Shown here in pieces: positions 6,935-22,967 of a DNA stretch of 64,000 nucleotides. Source of the stretch: Planctomycetota bacterium (GTDB lineage: Bacteria; Planctomycetota; UBA1135; GCA-002686595). The DNA lies in the NCBI GenBank assembly GCA_014238415.1, contig JABABA010000011.1, positions 1 to 64,000 of the forward strand, given 5' to 3'. Under the pieces are notes generated by a model. It did not search any database, had not been told where the DNA came from, and worked only from the letters and a program-made list of their open reading frames with translations. Position 1 is the stretch's first letter, and every line of letters begins with the position of its first letter. Both the position numbers and the translations under genes were made by a program.

Positions 6935-9861
6935 TGGATCGAGATGCTGACCGTGACTGGGTTGGAAACATGGCCGGCGGCATCAGAGACCGTGTAGCGG
7001 AAGTGGTCCAGACCGTTGCTGGTCAGGCTGGTGATGTAGCGTACGCTGCCCGAGGTCAGCACCTCCAGACTGCCATTGGCTGCCGCCTGGGTGATGACCA
7101 CCCCACCGGGATCCAGGTCCCCATCCGCGTCGGTGTCGTTGGCCAGCACTTCAATCACCAAGGGCTGGCCGATGGTTGTTCGACCCGAGTCTGCAACCGC
7201 CACCGGAGCCTGATTGCCCGCCAGGATGGCGCCGCGGGGTCCCCGGCCAAAGCTCCCGCCGTCTCCGACCCGAGCATGTTCCAGGGCAAAGGAGTCCACA
7301 TACTCCACCCCGCTCCAAGTGGGGAGGGGAGCGGGCATGAGCTTGACCTGGCCCGGGAACTCAAGGTCCCAGCGCTTGAGCATGGCCGTGTCCTCGTGGG
7401 TGGTGTTGTGGCAGTGTTCAACAAAGGTGCCATTGAATTCGCGGAAGCGCACCATAACCTCGATTTCGTCTCCGCTATGCTCTTCGGGACCGATGCGGAA
7501 AATGTCCTTGCGGGCATAGATTTCCCAGAGCGGAGGCGCTTGACCATCGTGGCTCAGGACCCTGCTCTCTTCAAAGTGAATGTGTATGGGGTGGCTCCAG
7601 CCGCCCGAGGTGTTTCGGAACGTCCAGATCTCCAAATCCCCGATAACCGGGGCCGCGGTGATGCGACGGCTGTCCGCATTGAAGCTGCCGTCGATGTTGC
7701 GGATGGTCCAAGGCTTGTCGTCCGAGCCCTGGGAGCGACCCAACCTGAACTCGCGCCTTCGGGCGTTCTGGATCTCCCCCGGGGTCACGATCGGCAACTC
7801 CACCATCACTAGACCGCCGGGCTCGTAGGCCGCGGGATCCATGGACAGGTCCACCTGTCCGGGCTCCATGGCACGCACCTGCAACTCCAAGAACCGTCCT
7901 ACACAGGGGTCGCCGTCTTTATAACGGTCGAGCACGCCATCACCGTCCGTGTCCTCGGCCCATCCCTTGTATTCCTCGCTCAGAACTTCCTCCAGATCGA
8001 TCGAATCCTCCGGGCGCCGCCCGCTCTTGTGCTCAAGCAGGTTGACGAGGTACACCTTGTCCCCCGGTGCAAATGCGCTGAAGTCCACGATGATGTCGAA
8101 GCGCTCGCCGATCCCTTGTATGGGCAGCTCGCCTTCGAGCAGCCCCGTGGTCCCGTCCATGGGGATCGAGTGCGCCATGATGTTGCCGTCGTTGGCAATC
8201 ATGTGCGAAGAGACAGGGTTGTAGGACACGCCGGAACCCTCGGGTCCTGGCATTTGCCCTCCGGATCCTTGTACCTCTTGCACCAGGGCGAACTTGAAGT
8301 ATCGGGCCACGCAGCCATTCAAGAGCCGCAGGCGGTATTTGCGCGCGCGCACTTCCATGTATGGGTGATAGAGCCAGTTGGTCAGCACATGATCCCCCAG
8401 GAAGCCGTCGTTCTGGAAGGGGTTGTACCAGAGTTGTCCTTCCTCGTCCCATGCCTTGTCGGCAATCACCAGGTTGACGTCATAATCCCGGTTGCCCCAA
8501 TCTTGTGCCGCGCCGCTTGGAAAGCGCAGGTTGATTCCATCGTTGATTTCCTCGTTGCCTCGGTCAATGGACGAGTAGTAGTTCATCATCGCGACGTTGC
8601 CCTTGTAGACATTTTGGGCGGTGTAATCCTGCATGTGGTCGTGGAACCAGTGTGTGCTCATCACCTCGCGGAAGTCTCCACGAATGTTGGTTATGCCGCC
8701 ATTGCCGTCCGGGTATCCGGCCCTCGGGTCCGACGCATCGGTGTTGCATGAGTCATGACCAGCCAGGACCATAGGCCAGCGATAGTCATAGAATTGGCCT
8801 GGGAAGAAGAAGGCATTGAAGTACCCGTCACTCTCCGCAGGGTTGTGCCCGTTGTGCTCGTGGGTCGTAATCGTATGGGCGCCAAAGCCGCGGTTGGCTG
8901 CGATGTCGATGGGCAGGCCGTTGTAGTGGCGAAAGAGCAGGGGCTCGCCGATGCGAGCCATCAAGAGCTTGGGGGGCAGGGTGCCATCAAAGGTCCACAG
9001 GGCCTGGGGATCCTGTATCGGCATGGCTGGATGGAAGGCGATGTTGATGCCCGTTGTCGTGCCCGCGGTGATGGGCACTCCAGCGGTGTTGTGGTAGAGC
9101 CCCGTGGGACCGAACTCGCCAAGGTTGTAGCCGTGGGCCTGAGCATTATCGCGCAGGCCTCTGTTGGCCCGGGCACCGGTTGTGACCGATTGAAAGTAGC
9201 GCACGGCCGCGAACTCATCTGAACGCTGGTGAGCCCAGCCTTCTCCCGGAGGGCGGCCCTCGGCAGGGGCTGTGCCCAAGGTGTATCCCAGGTAGGCCTC
9301 GATTTCGGGCATCCAGGGGTTTTGATCGTCGGTGTTGGCGTGCCAGGTGGGCTCGGGGGCCATGGGCTGGTCCAAGAAGGTGTCCAAGGAGTCTCCGTCC
9401 GGCATTGTCTGGGCCGTGGGCGGGCTGGGGAAGGGGGGTTGCGGCCCGTAGGAGGTCTCCATGGGCTGGGTGCCCAGTTCCTCAAAGCGCAGCAGTTGCT
9501 GAGAAAAACTCTGTACCCCATACAGATGACTCGGGGGGCCGCCGCTGGGAATGTTGAAGGAGCCTCCTCCGGCGTCGAGATCATCCCGGGAGTTGTTGGC
9601 TGAGGCGTCAGCATCGGTTCCGGTCAGGCCGCCCTCGAAGGTGCCTTCGTACATGTGTTCCGGACCGTCATGGGGGTCTTCTCCGATCACCAGGTCGGTC
9701 CAGGCGGAGGGATCTCCCGGGGGCGGCCCATCGTAGCCAAAGGACGCGACAAAACAGATTCCAGCGGCACACAGCAAGGGGACCTGCAGGGTGGCATGGG
9801 AGAAACGAGTCGTGAAGCGACGGGTGAGCAACCCGAATTTTGTGGGCCTGAAAGCTGACAT
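6931..9861 (-). CDS. Secreted multicopper oxidase with one C-terminal Ig-like domain (MCO1)
   Basis: The 976-residue product has an N-terminal export signal and a CotA/bilirubin-oxidase-like MCO core, larger than the usual 500-600 residues. The four copper segments are intact: THEHNGHN (about residue 330), HWFHDHM (about 405), HPIHIHFE (about 757) and HCHNTTHEDTAML (about 813). The last has the type 1 Cys and an axial Met. A calcium-loop-like DTDGDGVLDRY is inserted mid-protein. The C-terminal 90 residues form one bacterial Ig domain (APVAVADSG...LANDTDADGDLDP...FRYTVSD). MCOs oxidise substrates such as phenols, Mn(II), Cu(I) or Fe(II) and reduce O2 to water; the substrate here is unknown. 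The ATG at 9861 is chosen over a TTG at 9903. It is the most diverged of three tandem paralogues and overlaps the SCO gene by four bases. Confidence 0.9.
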   Translation of the reverse strand: MSAFRPTKFGLLTRRFTTRFSHATLQVPLLCAAGICFVASFGYDGPPPGDPSAWTDLVIGEDPHDGPEHMYEGTFEGGLTGTDADASANNSRDDLDAGGGSFNIPSGGPPSHLYGVQSFSQQLLRFEELGTQPMETSYGPQPPFPSPPTAQTMPDGDSLDTFLDQPMAPEPTWHANTDDQNPWMPEIEAYLGYTLGTAPAEGRPPGEGWAHQRSDEFAAVRYFQSVTTGARANRGLRDNAQAHGYNLGEFGPTGLYHNTAGVPITAGTTTGINIAFHPAMPIQDPQALWTFDGTLPPKLLMARIGEPLLFRHYNGLPIDIAANRGFGAHTITTHEHNGHNPAESDGYFNAFFFPGQFYDYRWPMVLAGHDSCNTDASDPRAGYPDGNGGITNIRGDFREVMSTHWFHDHMQDYTAQNVYKGNVAMMNYYSSIDRGNEEINDGINLRFPSGAAQDWGNRDYDVNLVIADKAWDEEGQLWYNPFQNDGFLGDHVLTNWLYHPYMEVRARKYRLRLLNGCVARYFKFALVQEVQGSGGQMPGPEGSGVSYNPVSSHMIANDGNIMAHSIPMDGTTGLLEGELPIQGIGERFDIIVDFSAFAPGDKVYLVNLLEHKSGRRPEDSIDLEEVLSEEYKGWAEDTDGDGVLDRYKDGDPCVGRFLELQVRAMEPGQVDLSMDPAAYEPGGLVMVELPIVTPGEIQNARRREFRLGRSQGSDDKPWTIRNIDGSFNADSRRITAAPVIGDLEIWTFRNTSGGWSHPIHIHFEESRVLSHDGQAPPLWEIYARKDIFRIGPEEHSGDEIEVMVRFREFNGTFVEHCHNTTHEDTAMLKRWDLEFPGQVKLMPAPLPTWSGVEYVDSFALEHARVGDGGSFGRGPRGAILAGNQAPVAVADSGRTTIGQPLVIEVLANDTDADGDLDPGGVVITQAAANGSLEVLTSGSVRYITSLTSNGLDHFRYTVSDAAGHVSNPVTVSISIQ

Positions 9862-10199
9862 GGGAGGAAGGTCGAAGAGGAGAAAAACAAGCCGTACCGA
9901 CAAGCACGGTGTTTCACTCTAATTCTCAACCCGGACCGGCCGCTGTCGACATTCGGCCGCTTGGCTTCCTTATCATGCGAGGAAGCAGCAGTCCATTGTG
10001 AGCGAACGATCGTTCTCTTGGTGTCGCATGTGCGGAGGGCACTCCCCGGTGATCATGTCCGATTCATTTCCAGGCGGCTCCCTGCGCAGTACTCCACAGG
10101 GACCTGTTCACCCTCGTGTAGTGATCCACTTGCACCTGGATGGAGGCAGGGCAGAGGCCGTTTCAGGAACCTCTTGCCGCGGGGCTTGCGTGGAACTGG
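9862..10199. other. Spacer upstream of MCO1 with palindrome and hairpin
   Basis: No gene is seen. The stretch should hold the promoter of MCO1 (read on the minus strand), but no clear -35/-10 pair was found. It contains a perfect 12-base palindrome GAACGATCGTTC at 10004-10015, a plausible operator. It also has a hairpin with seven-base arms GCTTCCT/AGGAAGC at 9964-9986. Confidence 0.4.
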
Positions 10200-10238
10200 A
10201 GCGGCGCGCCCGGAGGAAGATCCTCCGGACGCGCCGCT
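10200..10238 (-). terminator. Strong hairpin after MCO2
   Basis: Two 18-base arms (10200-10217 and 10221-10238) pair with one mismatch around a three-base loop. The hairpin begins about 19 bases after the MCO2 stop. No T-run follows on the minus strand, so it may be a stabilising 3' structure or a terminator needing help. Confidence 0.6.
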
Positions 10239-10256
10239 CTTAGTGTCTGTCTGCAA

Positions 10257-14177
<3,921 letters not shown>

Positions 14178-14439
14178 CAAACGAGGGGTAGAAGGATTGA
14201 GGAGAGATGGGGGGCCCGGATGGGCTCTTCCACATTCCAGTTGAACTCCATCCACAAGTTTCAACCAGTCCATTCCCCTGTGTCTGCCCCAAGGGAGGAC
14301 ACTCCGGGCCAGAACACGCATCAATCCGGGACCATTCGATTCGTAATGGGAATCGGCTTCCCGGGCCGTCTCCAAATGGGTCATCTGCACCAGGTTCGGC
14401 TTCGTGTACAGGGTGCAGCCAGGCTGTGTTGAGGAAGGA
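14178..14439. other. Spacer upstream of MCO2
   Basis: Between the chosen start of MCO2 and the hairpins that follow MCO3, no gene is supported on either strand. An in-frame extension of MCO2 runs through part of it but shows no family features. It should hold the MCO2 promoter; none could be read. Confidence 0.4.
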
Positions 14440-14468
14440 CCCGCATCGATTTCTTCGATCGATGCGGG
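14440..14468 (-). terminator. Perfect hairpin downstream of MCO3
   Basis: Eleven-base arms CCCGCATCGAT and its complement (14440-14450, 14458-14468) pair perfectly around a seven-base loop, about 76 bases after the MCO3 stop. It is the second of two hairpins; on the minus strand a pyrimidine-rich TCCTTCCTC follows. Confidence 0.5.
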
Positions 14469-14487
14469 CCTTCAAACTACTATAGAA

Positions 14488-14521
14488 AGGCACACCCGAC
14501 GCATGTCCGCCGGATGTGCCT
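14488..14521 (-). terminator. Likely intrinsic terminator of MCO3
   Basis: Arms AGGCACACCCG (14488-14498) and CGGATGTGCCT (14511-14521) pair with one wobble around a 12-base loop. The hairpin begins 23 bases after the MCO3 stop, and on the minus strand it is followed by TTTCTATAG, a short U-rich tract. Together with the next hairpin it suggests MCO3 is transcribed separately from MCO2. Confidence 0.55.
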
Positions 14522-14544
14522 CCCTCCCTTATGTGTACCTCGAT

Positions 14545-17550
<3,006 letters not shown>

Positions 17551-17859
17551 TATGAGTAACCTGTTTGCAGTAAGACATGATTCAGGATGGCAGAGGTGAG
17601 AGGTCCATCCAGGCCATTTGGTTCAGATGAGCCCACGAATTCGTGAGCTTGCGTTTCTCTGAAGGGACTTGGCCCAGGACCAAGAAATCACTTTGAGACT
17701 CTTCTTGGTGGATCAATCGAGGGCGTGTCTCAGTCTGATGCAGCTCCGAACCCGTTCCCACTCGTGAACGATTGGTATGGCGCGGGGGGTGTCTCCATTT
17801 GAGACTCATGACTCGCGCGGTTCTCAAATTGTGACACTCCCAAAGAATCATATTGAGCC
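17551..17859. other. Upstream region of MCO3
   Basis: No gene is supported. It is less GC-rich than its surroundings. Several TTTGAGAC/TGAGAC-like boxes occur (for example near 17693, 17802 and, inverted, 17822-17837). They could be operator half-sites for the MCO genes, but this is a visual impression. Confidence 0.35.
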
Positions 17860-17970
17860 AGATCGACTAGTACTGAGACACTAGATCGACTAGTACTGAG
17901 ACACCGGTGCAGGATTGGGGCTCACTAGATCGACTAGTTCTGAGACACCTGTGCAGGATTGGGGTTCACT
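17860..17970. repeat. Tandem 44-base direct repeats with an inverted core
   Basis: Three copies of a 22-base core (AGATCGACTAGTACTGAGACAC, in pieces: AGATCGACTAGT then WCTGAGACAC) start at 17860, 17883 and 17927. The last two are part of a longer unit of period 44 that also includes GTGCAGGATTGGGG. Each core contains ACTAG-ATCGA-CTAGT or a near version, a five-base inverted repeat. They lie between the MCO3 start and the end of dnaE. Confidence 0.85.
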
Positions 17971-18010
17971 CCTGAATCCTGAATCCAGGCGCAGCTTTCC
18001 CGGATCATGG

Positions 18011-21000
18011 CTAGGAGCGCGCCAGGCCCACACGTCCCGCACCAAGGAGTTCGAGCAATTCCCGGGCGAGGTCCTCTGAGAGGTGTACGGACCACTCGCG
18101 GCCCGTGCGTACCCGGCGCAGCACTCCATCGTCGCCTTGGACCCTGAGGTAGACGGGGCTCTTGCCCTTGTAGCGGCCCAGGAGCTCGGACAGTTTCGGC
18201 AGGGTCCCCATGTCCTGGGGGTTGAGGTCAAGGGCCAGGCCCCCTCGGAAGTGGGCCAGGGCCGCACCCAGGGTCCAGGCCTCTTCCAGGAGCAGGCCGG
18301 GCTCTTCTCGCGAATCATCGATCTTGGCCCGCAGGACGAGTACATCCCCGTCGTGGACACTGTCTCTTATTTCGGCCCAGGTGCGGGGAAAGACGGTCAC
18401 CGGAATCGAGCCGTGGAGGTCCTCCAATAGGAAGCGGGCCATCTTCATGCCCGCTGAACGCCCTCGGCGTACTGTGTTCTCGGTCAGTTGCAGCACCAGG
18501 CCGGCGATTGTGATTTCGGCGCCGCCGTCCAGGTCCGCCAGGGCCGGGATCGGGCTGGAAGAGAGCAGTGCGCAGATTCCCGCGCGCTCTTCAAGGGGAT
18601 GGCCGGTCAAGTAATAACCCAGCACCTCGTATTCCATGGCCAGAGCCTCTTGTGGGGACACCGCGCGGCTGTCGTCGATGCCATCGCTTGCTTCTGCGTC
18701 CTTCTCCTTGGGCTCGGGGGCACCAAAGAGGGAGGCCTGGCCCGAGCGACGGTCCGCGGCGCTGGCGGCACCGTCCCTGAGAGCACCTTCCATGGTCGCC
18801 AGCACAGCGCCCCGGTTGTGGCCGCTCTCGTCAAAGGAGCCGGCTTTGATCAGGGCCTCCCAGCAGAGTTTCCCCACCAGTTGCGGATCGAGGGCCTCGG
18901 CCATGGTGTGCAGGTCCAGGGGCATGCCCTCTTCCTGCAATTTTGCGCGGCCCTTGATGAGTTCACCAATCGCCTTCTTCCCTGTGCCTTTGATTGCACC
19001 AAATCCGAAGCGAATCGCCTTGGGTCCCTCGGGAATGAACTCCCATTGTGAGTGGGTGATGGAGGGGGGCAGGATCTCAAGCTTGCGCTTGCGGCACTCG
19101 TCAAGCAGGGCCTTGATCTTGTCCGAGTCGCCCATCTCGCAGGAGAAGTTGGCCGCCAGGAATGCGGTCAGGTGGTTCGCCTTGAGGTACGCAGTCTGGT
19201 AGGTGATCAGGGCGTAGGCCGCCGAATGGGACTTGTTGAAGCCATAGCCCCCGAACTTGACGATGTTGTCCCAGGTCTCCTGGGCTGTCTTCTGGGGACA
19301 TCCATTGGCCACGGCGCCTTCAATGAACTGCGCCGAGAACCTTTCCATGATCTCGGGCTTCTTCTTGCCCATTGCCTTGCGCAGGTTGTCCGAGTCGTTG
19401 AGTGAAAACCCGCCGAGTTCCACCGCTGCCAGCATGACCTGCTCTTGGTAGACGATGCAGCCGTAGGTGTCCTGCAGGATCGGTTCAAGGCTCTCGTGGG
19501 GGTACAGAATCGGGATGCGCCCGTGCTTGCGGTCCACGAACAGATCCGCCATGCCTGACTCCAGGGGCCCCGGGCGGTAGAGGGCCAGCACTGCGACGAT
19601 GTCCTCGAAGCAATCAGGCTTGAGGCGTCCGAGCAGTTTGCGCATGCCCTCTGATTCCAGCTGGAAGACCCCCAAGGTGTCCCCAGCCATCAGCATCTTG
19701 TAGGTGGCGGGATCCCCTTCGGGCAGGTTGTCTACATCGGGTACTTCGGATCCGAGATGTTTGAGGCAGCGCAGACAGCGGTCGATGATCGTCAGGGTGC
19801 GCAGACCCAGGTAGTCCATCTTCAAGAGGCCCAGCTCTTCTAGCTGAGGCGCCGGATACTGGGTCGTGATGTCATCCCCTGTGCGCGAGAGGGGCACGAA
19901 GTCCACAGTTGGACCGGGGGTAATGACCACCCCCGCAGCGTGTGTGGAGGCGTGTCGTGAGAGGCCCTCCAGGGCCAGACTGTACCGGAACAGGTCTTTC
20001 CAGACCGGGCCCTGGTCTCGGATTACCCGTAGTTCCGAATCGGCTTCGACCGCATCATTGAGGTTGGGAGCGTTCGGTCCGGAGGGGATCTTCTTGGCCA
20101 GGGTGTTGACCTCTCCCAGGGGCAAGTCGAGGACCCGGGCCACATCGCGCACTACCGAGCGCGAGGCCAGGGTACCAAAGGTCACTATCTGGGTTACGCA
20201 GTCCGCCCCATAGCGGTCGCGGGTGTACTGGATTACGCGCTCGCGGCCTTCCTTGCAGAAGTCGATGTCGATGTCGGGCATGGAAACCCGCGAGGAGTTC
20301 AAGAAGCGTTCAAACAGCAGTTTGTGGTGCAGCGGGTCCAGTCGGGTGATGTCCAGCAGGTAGGCTACGATTGAACCCGCCGCAGAACCACGCCCCGGCC
20401 CCACGGGGATGTCGTGCTGACGCGCCCAGCGGATCAGATCCCAGACGATCAGGAAGTAGGACACAAAGCCCAGTTCCCGGATGACTGTTTTTTCGTGTTC
20501 GAGCCGCTCCCTAGCCGCGCTGTGATTGCCGGGGTAGCGCTTGGGCAGGGCTTCTTCCAGCAGGCGGTCGAAGAGGTCATTGGCGGTTTCTCCGTCCTGG
20601 GGCACGAATTCGGGCACATGATAGGTGCCGAACTTGAAATCAAAGTTGACCTGTTCGGCCACATCCATGCTGGCTTTGACTGAGTCCGGTAGATCCCGGA
20701 ACATGTGGGCCATCTCGGCGCGGGTCTTGAAAAAGAGCTGATCTGTTTCGAAGCGGAAGCGTTTTTCGTCTGCGACCTTGGAGCCGGTGTTGATGCACAG
20801 AAGCACATCCTGGGCCGCGCAATCCTCATGGCGTAGGTAGTGGATGTCGTTGGTGGCCACCAGGGGGATGGCTGTGCGCTCGTGCAATCGTACCAGGGAC
20901 TCGTTGACCTCGGTCTGCATCTCGATGCCGTTGCGTTGGAGTTCCAGCCAAAAGTGCTCCGGCCCGAACTGGTCACGCAGCTTGATCGCAAGATCCTCGG

Positions 21001-21472
21001 CCTCCTTTTCCTTGTTCATACCGAACAACTGATTGATCTCGCCGGCCAGGCAACCGGACAGGCAGCTGATGCCAGCGGTGTGTTTACCCAACAGGTCCAT
21101 GTCGATGCGCGGTCGAAAGGAGAAGCCATCGATAAAAGCGCTCGTAGTCAATCGGGACAGGTTACGGTAGCCCTCTTCGTTGCGCGCGATCAGAGTCAGG
21201 TGGCTATAGCCATTGCCTTCGCGCTTGTTGTGCTTCTCGCTCATGGAGCGCCGGGCCACATAAACCTCGCAGCCGACCAAGGGCTTGATGCCGCCCGCCT
21301 TGCAGTTGGTGTAGAGTTCCACCGCGCCGTGCATGTTGCCGTGGTCCGTCAGGGCCAGAGCTCGCTGGTCGTCAGCCTGACAGGCCTTGACCAGACTGCT
21401 GATGCGATTTGCACCGTCGAGCAGGGAGTACTCGGAATGCACATGCAGGTGGACGAAGTCCGGATTGGGCAT
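18011..21472 (-). CDS. dnaE: DNA polymerase III subunit alpha
   Basis: This is the replicative polymerase catalytic subunit, 1153 residues, normal length for DnaE. The PHP domain at the N-terminus keeps its metal ligands (HLHVHSEYSLLDG, ALTDHGN). The polymerase core shows GPGRGSAAGS (about residue 355) and the catalytic aspartates in PDIDIDF (about 398-402), then YGxxxYQEQVM and GYGFNKSHSAAYA. The C-terminal part holds the OB-fold region. The gene lies 93 bases after the ornithine-type carbamoyltransferase on the same strand. An intact PHP metal site may mean built-in proofreading. Confidence 0.96.
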   Translation of the reverse strand: MPNPDFVHLHVHSEYSLLDGANRISSLVKACQADDQRALALTDHGNMHGAVELYTNCKAGGIKPLVGCEVYVARRSMSEKHNKREGNGYSHLTLIARNEEGYRNLSRLTTSAFIDGFSFRPRIDMDLLGKHTAGISCLSGCLAGEINQLFGMNKEKEAEDLAIKLRDQFGPEHFWLELQRNGIEMQTEVNESLVRLHERTAIPLVATNDIHYLRHEDCAAQDVLLCINTGSKVADEKRFRFETDQLFFKTRAEMAHMFRDLPDSVKASMDVAEQVNFDFKFGTYHVPEFVPQDGETANDLFDRLLEEALPKRYPGNHSAARERLEHEKTVIRELGFVSYFLIVWDLIRWARQHDIPVGPGRGSAAGSIVAYLLDITRLDPLHHKLLFERFLNSSRVSMPDIDIDFCKEGRERVIQYTRDRYGADCVTQIVTFGTLASRSVVRDVARVLDLPLGEVNTLAKKIPSGPNAPNLNDAVEADSELRVIRDQGPVWKDLFRYSLALEGLSRHASTHAAGVVITPGPTVDFVPLSRTGDDITTQYPAPQLEELGLLKMDYLGLRTLTIIDRCLRCLKHLGSEVPDVDNLPEGDPATYKMLMAGDTLGVFQLESEGMRKLLGRLKPDCFEDIVAVLALYRPGPLESGMADLFVDRKHGRIPILYPHESLEPILQDTYGCIVYQEQVMLAAVELGGFSLNDSDNLRKAMGKKKPEIMERFSAQFIEGAVANGCPQKTAQETWDNIVKFGGYGFNKSHSAAYALITYQTAYLKANHLTAFLAANFSCEMGDSDKIKALLDECRKRKLEILPPSITHSQWEFIPEGPKAIRFGFGAIKGTGKKAIGELIKGRAKLQEEGMPLDLHTMAEALDPQLVGKLCWEALIKAGSFDESGHNRGAVLATMEGALRDGAASAADRRSGQASLFGAPEPKEKDAEASDGIDDSRAVSPQEALAMEYEVLGYYLTGHPLEERAGICALLSSSPIPALADLDGGAEITIAGLVLQLTENTVRRGRSAGMKMARFLLEDLHGSIPVTVFPRTWAEIRDSVHDGDVLVLRAKIDDSREEPGLLLEEAWTLGAALAHFRGGLALDLNPQDMGTLPKLSELLGRYKGKSPVYLRVQGDDGVLRRVRTGREWSVHLSEDLARELLELLGAGRVGLARS

Positions 21473-21565
21473 GGGGAGAAGAGGAGTTCTTGAAATAGGC
21501 CGCGGGGGTGACGCAGCGGGAGGGGCCGTCCACGGGGCGCCTGGGGTGAGCGCTCCTCGGAGGGG

Positions 21566-22585
21566 TCAGGAAGGTCGGAACAAGAGGGACAACAGTCCCT
21601 TCTGGGTGTGCAATCGGTTGGCCGCTTGATCGATAGCCAGGCTGCGTGGACCGTCGAGTACCTCGTCGCTGACTTCGAGGTTGCGGCGTACGGGCATGGG
21701 GTGCATCAGGCGCGCGTCCTGGCCCAGGGCCAGGGTGCGCTCGTCTACGCACCAACCGGTTTCCCGGGCCAGCCTGCTGGCGGTCAGGGTGGCATTGCCG
21801 TAGCTTTCAAGGGGCCACCAGGAGCGCGCGTAGACCACATGCGCATCCCGGGCCGCCGCGTCCATGTCATGGCCGAGTTCCAGAGTCGCGCCCTGGGTCT
21901 CTGCCTGGCTGCGTGCTTCGTCCATCACGCTGGGTTCAAGATTGAAGCCCTTGGGGTGTGCCAGGGATACATTCATGCCTGCCCTCAGCGCGGCCAGCAG
22001 AATCGAGTGTACTACCGCCGGAGAACCCGGGCTAGGCGAGCGCGTCCATGTGATTGCCAGTCGCTTGCCGGGCAGTTTGCCCAGGGCGTCGCGCAGGGTC
22101 ATCAGATCGGCGAGCGCTTGCAGTGGATGCCAGAGGGCACTCTCCATGTTGATTACCGGCACTTGAGAGTGCTGGGCCCAGGCGGAGAGTTCTGTGTCCT
22201 GCCGGTCCCGCTCCCAGGACTTGCCGGCCAGTGCGGGTCGAATCGCCAGGGCATCTGCATAGCAGGAGAGTACCGCAGCCGCATCGCGGATGTGCTCCGG
22301 CGCTTCGCCATCCATGACCGTCCCCGCGCGTTCCTCCAGGCGCCAGAAGTCTGTCTTGGCGTTCAGGTTGAGGGCGTGGCCTCCGAGTTGATTGAGAGCC
22401 ACTTCGAAGGACGAGCGCGTGCGCAGTGAGCCCCGAAAGAACAGCAGTCCCACGGTCTTGTTTGCCAGGTCGGCTCCTCGCACACCCCGACGCAGGCGCG
22501 CGCCCAGATCAAGGATGTCGTCGATCTCTCGGTCCGCAAGATCGCATAGGCGCAGGAAGTGCCGAGGTGCGGAGCGTTGACTCAT
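21566..22585 (-). CDS. N-acetyl- or N-succinylornithine carbamoyltransferase
   Basis: The enzyme transfers a carbamoyl group to an acylated ornithine in the alternative arginine pathway. The 339-residue protein has the carbamoyl phosphate site SLRTRSS (residues 53-59; ordinary ornithine enzymes have STRTR), HPLQALAD (153-160), and the acyl-ornithine-type features LAITWTRSPSPGSPAV and DVVYARSW-like VVYARSWWPLESYGN. The end carries HPMPVRRN and AIDQAANRLHTQK. These match the Xanthomonas N-acetylornithine and Bacteroides N-succinylornithine enzymes, as remembered, much better than ArgF. In the loop that decides the acyl group, Pro96 seems to occupy the position that is Glu in the acetyl enzyme and Pro in the succinyl enzyme. 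The start ATG at 22585 is well supported. No other arg gene is nearby. Confidence 0.8.
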   Translation of the reverse strand: MSQRSAPRHFLRLCDLADREIDDILDLGARLRRGVRGADLANKTVGLLFFRGSLRTRSSFEVALNQLGGHALNLNAKTDFWRLEERAGTVMDGEAPEHIRDAAAVLSCYADALAIRPALAGKSWERDRQDTELSAWAQHSQVPVINMESALWHPLQALADLMTLRDALGKLPGKRLAITWTRSPSPGSPAVVHSILLAALRAGMNVSLAHPKGFNLEPSVMDEARSQAETQGATLELGHDMDAAARDAHVVYARSWWPLESYGNATLTASRLARETGWCVDERTLALGQDARLMHPMPVRRNLEVSDEVLDGPRSLAIDQAANRLHTQKGLLSLLFRPS

Positions 22586-22793
22586 GCTGTTCTAGGTTAC
22601 CGTCCGAGGCCTGGAAGCTAGGAGTCCAAAGTCTGCAATTCGGTGGGCACCTTGAGTTCCTCGGTGGGGGCCTGGATTCGAGTCCTGAGCCCACATTTAC
22701 CCATCAAAATCCAAAGATCCAAGGGGGCCGGACCTCTGGCGGCTCTTTCGGCTTGACACCCGCCCGGGAGGCCGATAAAACTCCTCGCCCCAT

Positions 22794-22870
22794 GCACCCG
22801 TGGCTCAACTGGATAGAGCACCTGACTACGGATCAGGAGGTTACAGGTTCGAATCCTGTCGGGTGTACCA
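22794..22870 (+). tRNA. tRNA-Arg (anticodon ACG)
   Basis: The gene folds as a full cloverleaf: acceptor 22794-22800 with 22860-22866 (one G-U pair), D stem GCTC/GAGC, anticodon stem CCTGA/TCAGG with loop CTACGGA, and a T arm with GGTTCGAATCC. The anticodon ACG is at 22828-22830, and CCA is encoded at 22868-22870. In bacteria A34 of this tRNA is deaminated to inosine by TadA, whose gene begins about 97 bases downstream. Confidence 0.97.
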
Positions 22871-22967
22871 TTCAGTGAGCCGTGTGACGGGACCCCATTG
22901 GGGGTGCAGGCGGTCCACCCCAGTCGGTCGGAGAGCCGCGGCCCCGGCCCAGTCGGAGCCAAGAAAC

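Noticed and set aside
17582-17851. Open frame of 89 codons on the minus strand between MCO3 and dnaE.
   Set aside because: No family features, composition unlike neighbours' proteins, and it fills the expected promoter region of MCO3.
22800-22967. Longer start for tadA inside the tRNA-Arg gene.
   Set aside because: It would translate the tRNA sequence; the GTG at 22968 is enough to include the full deaminase fold.
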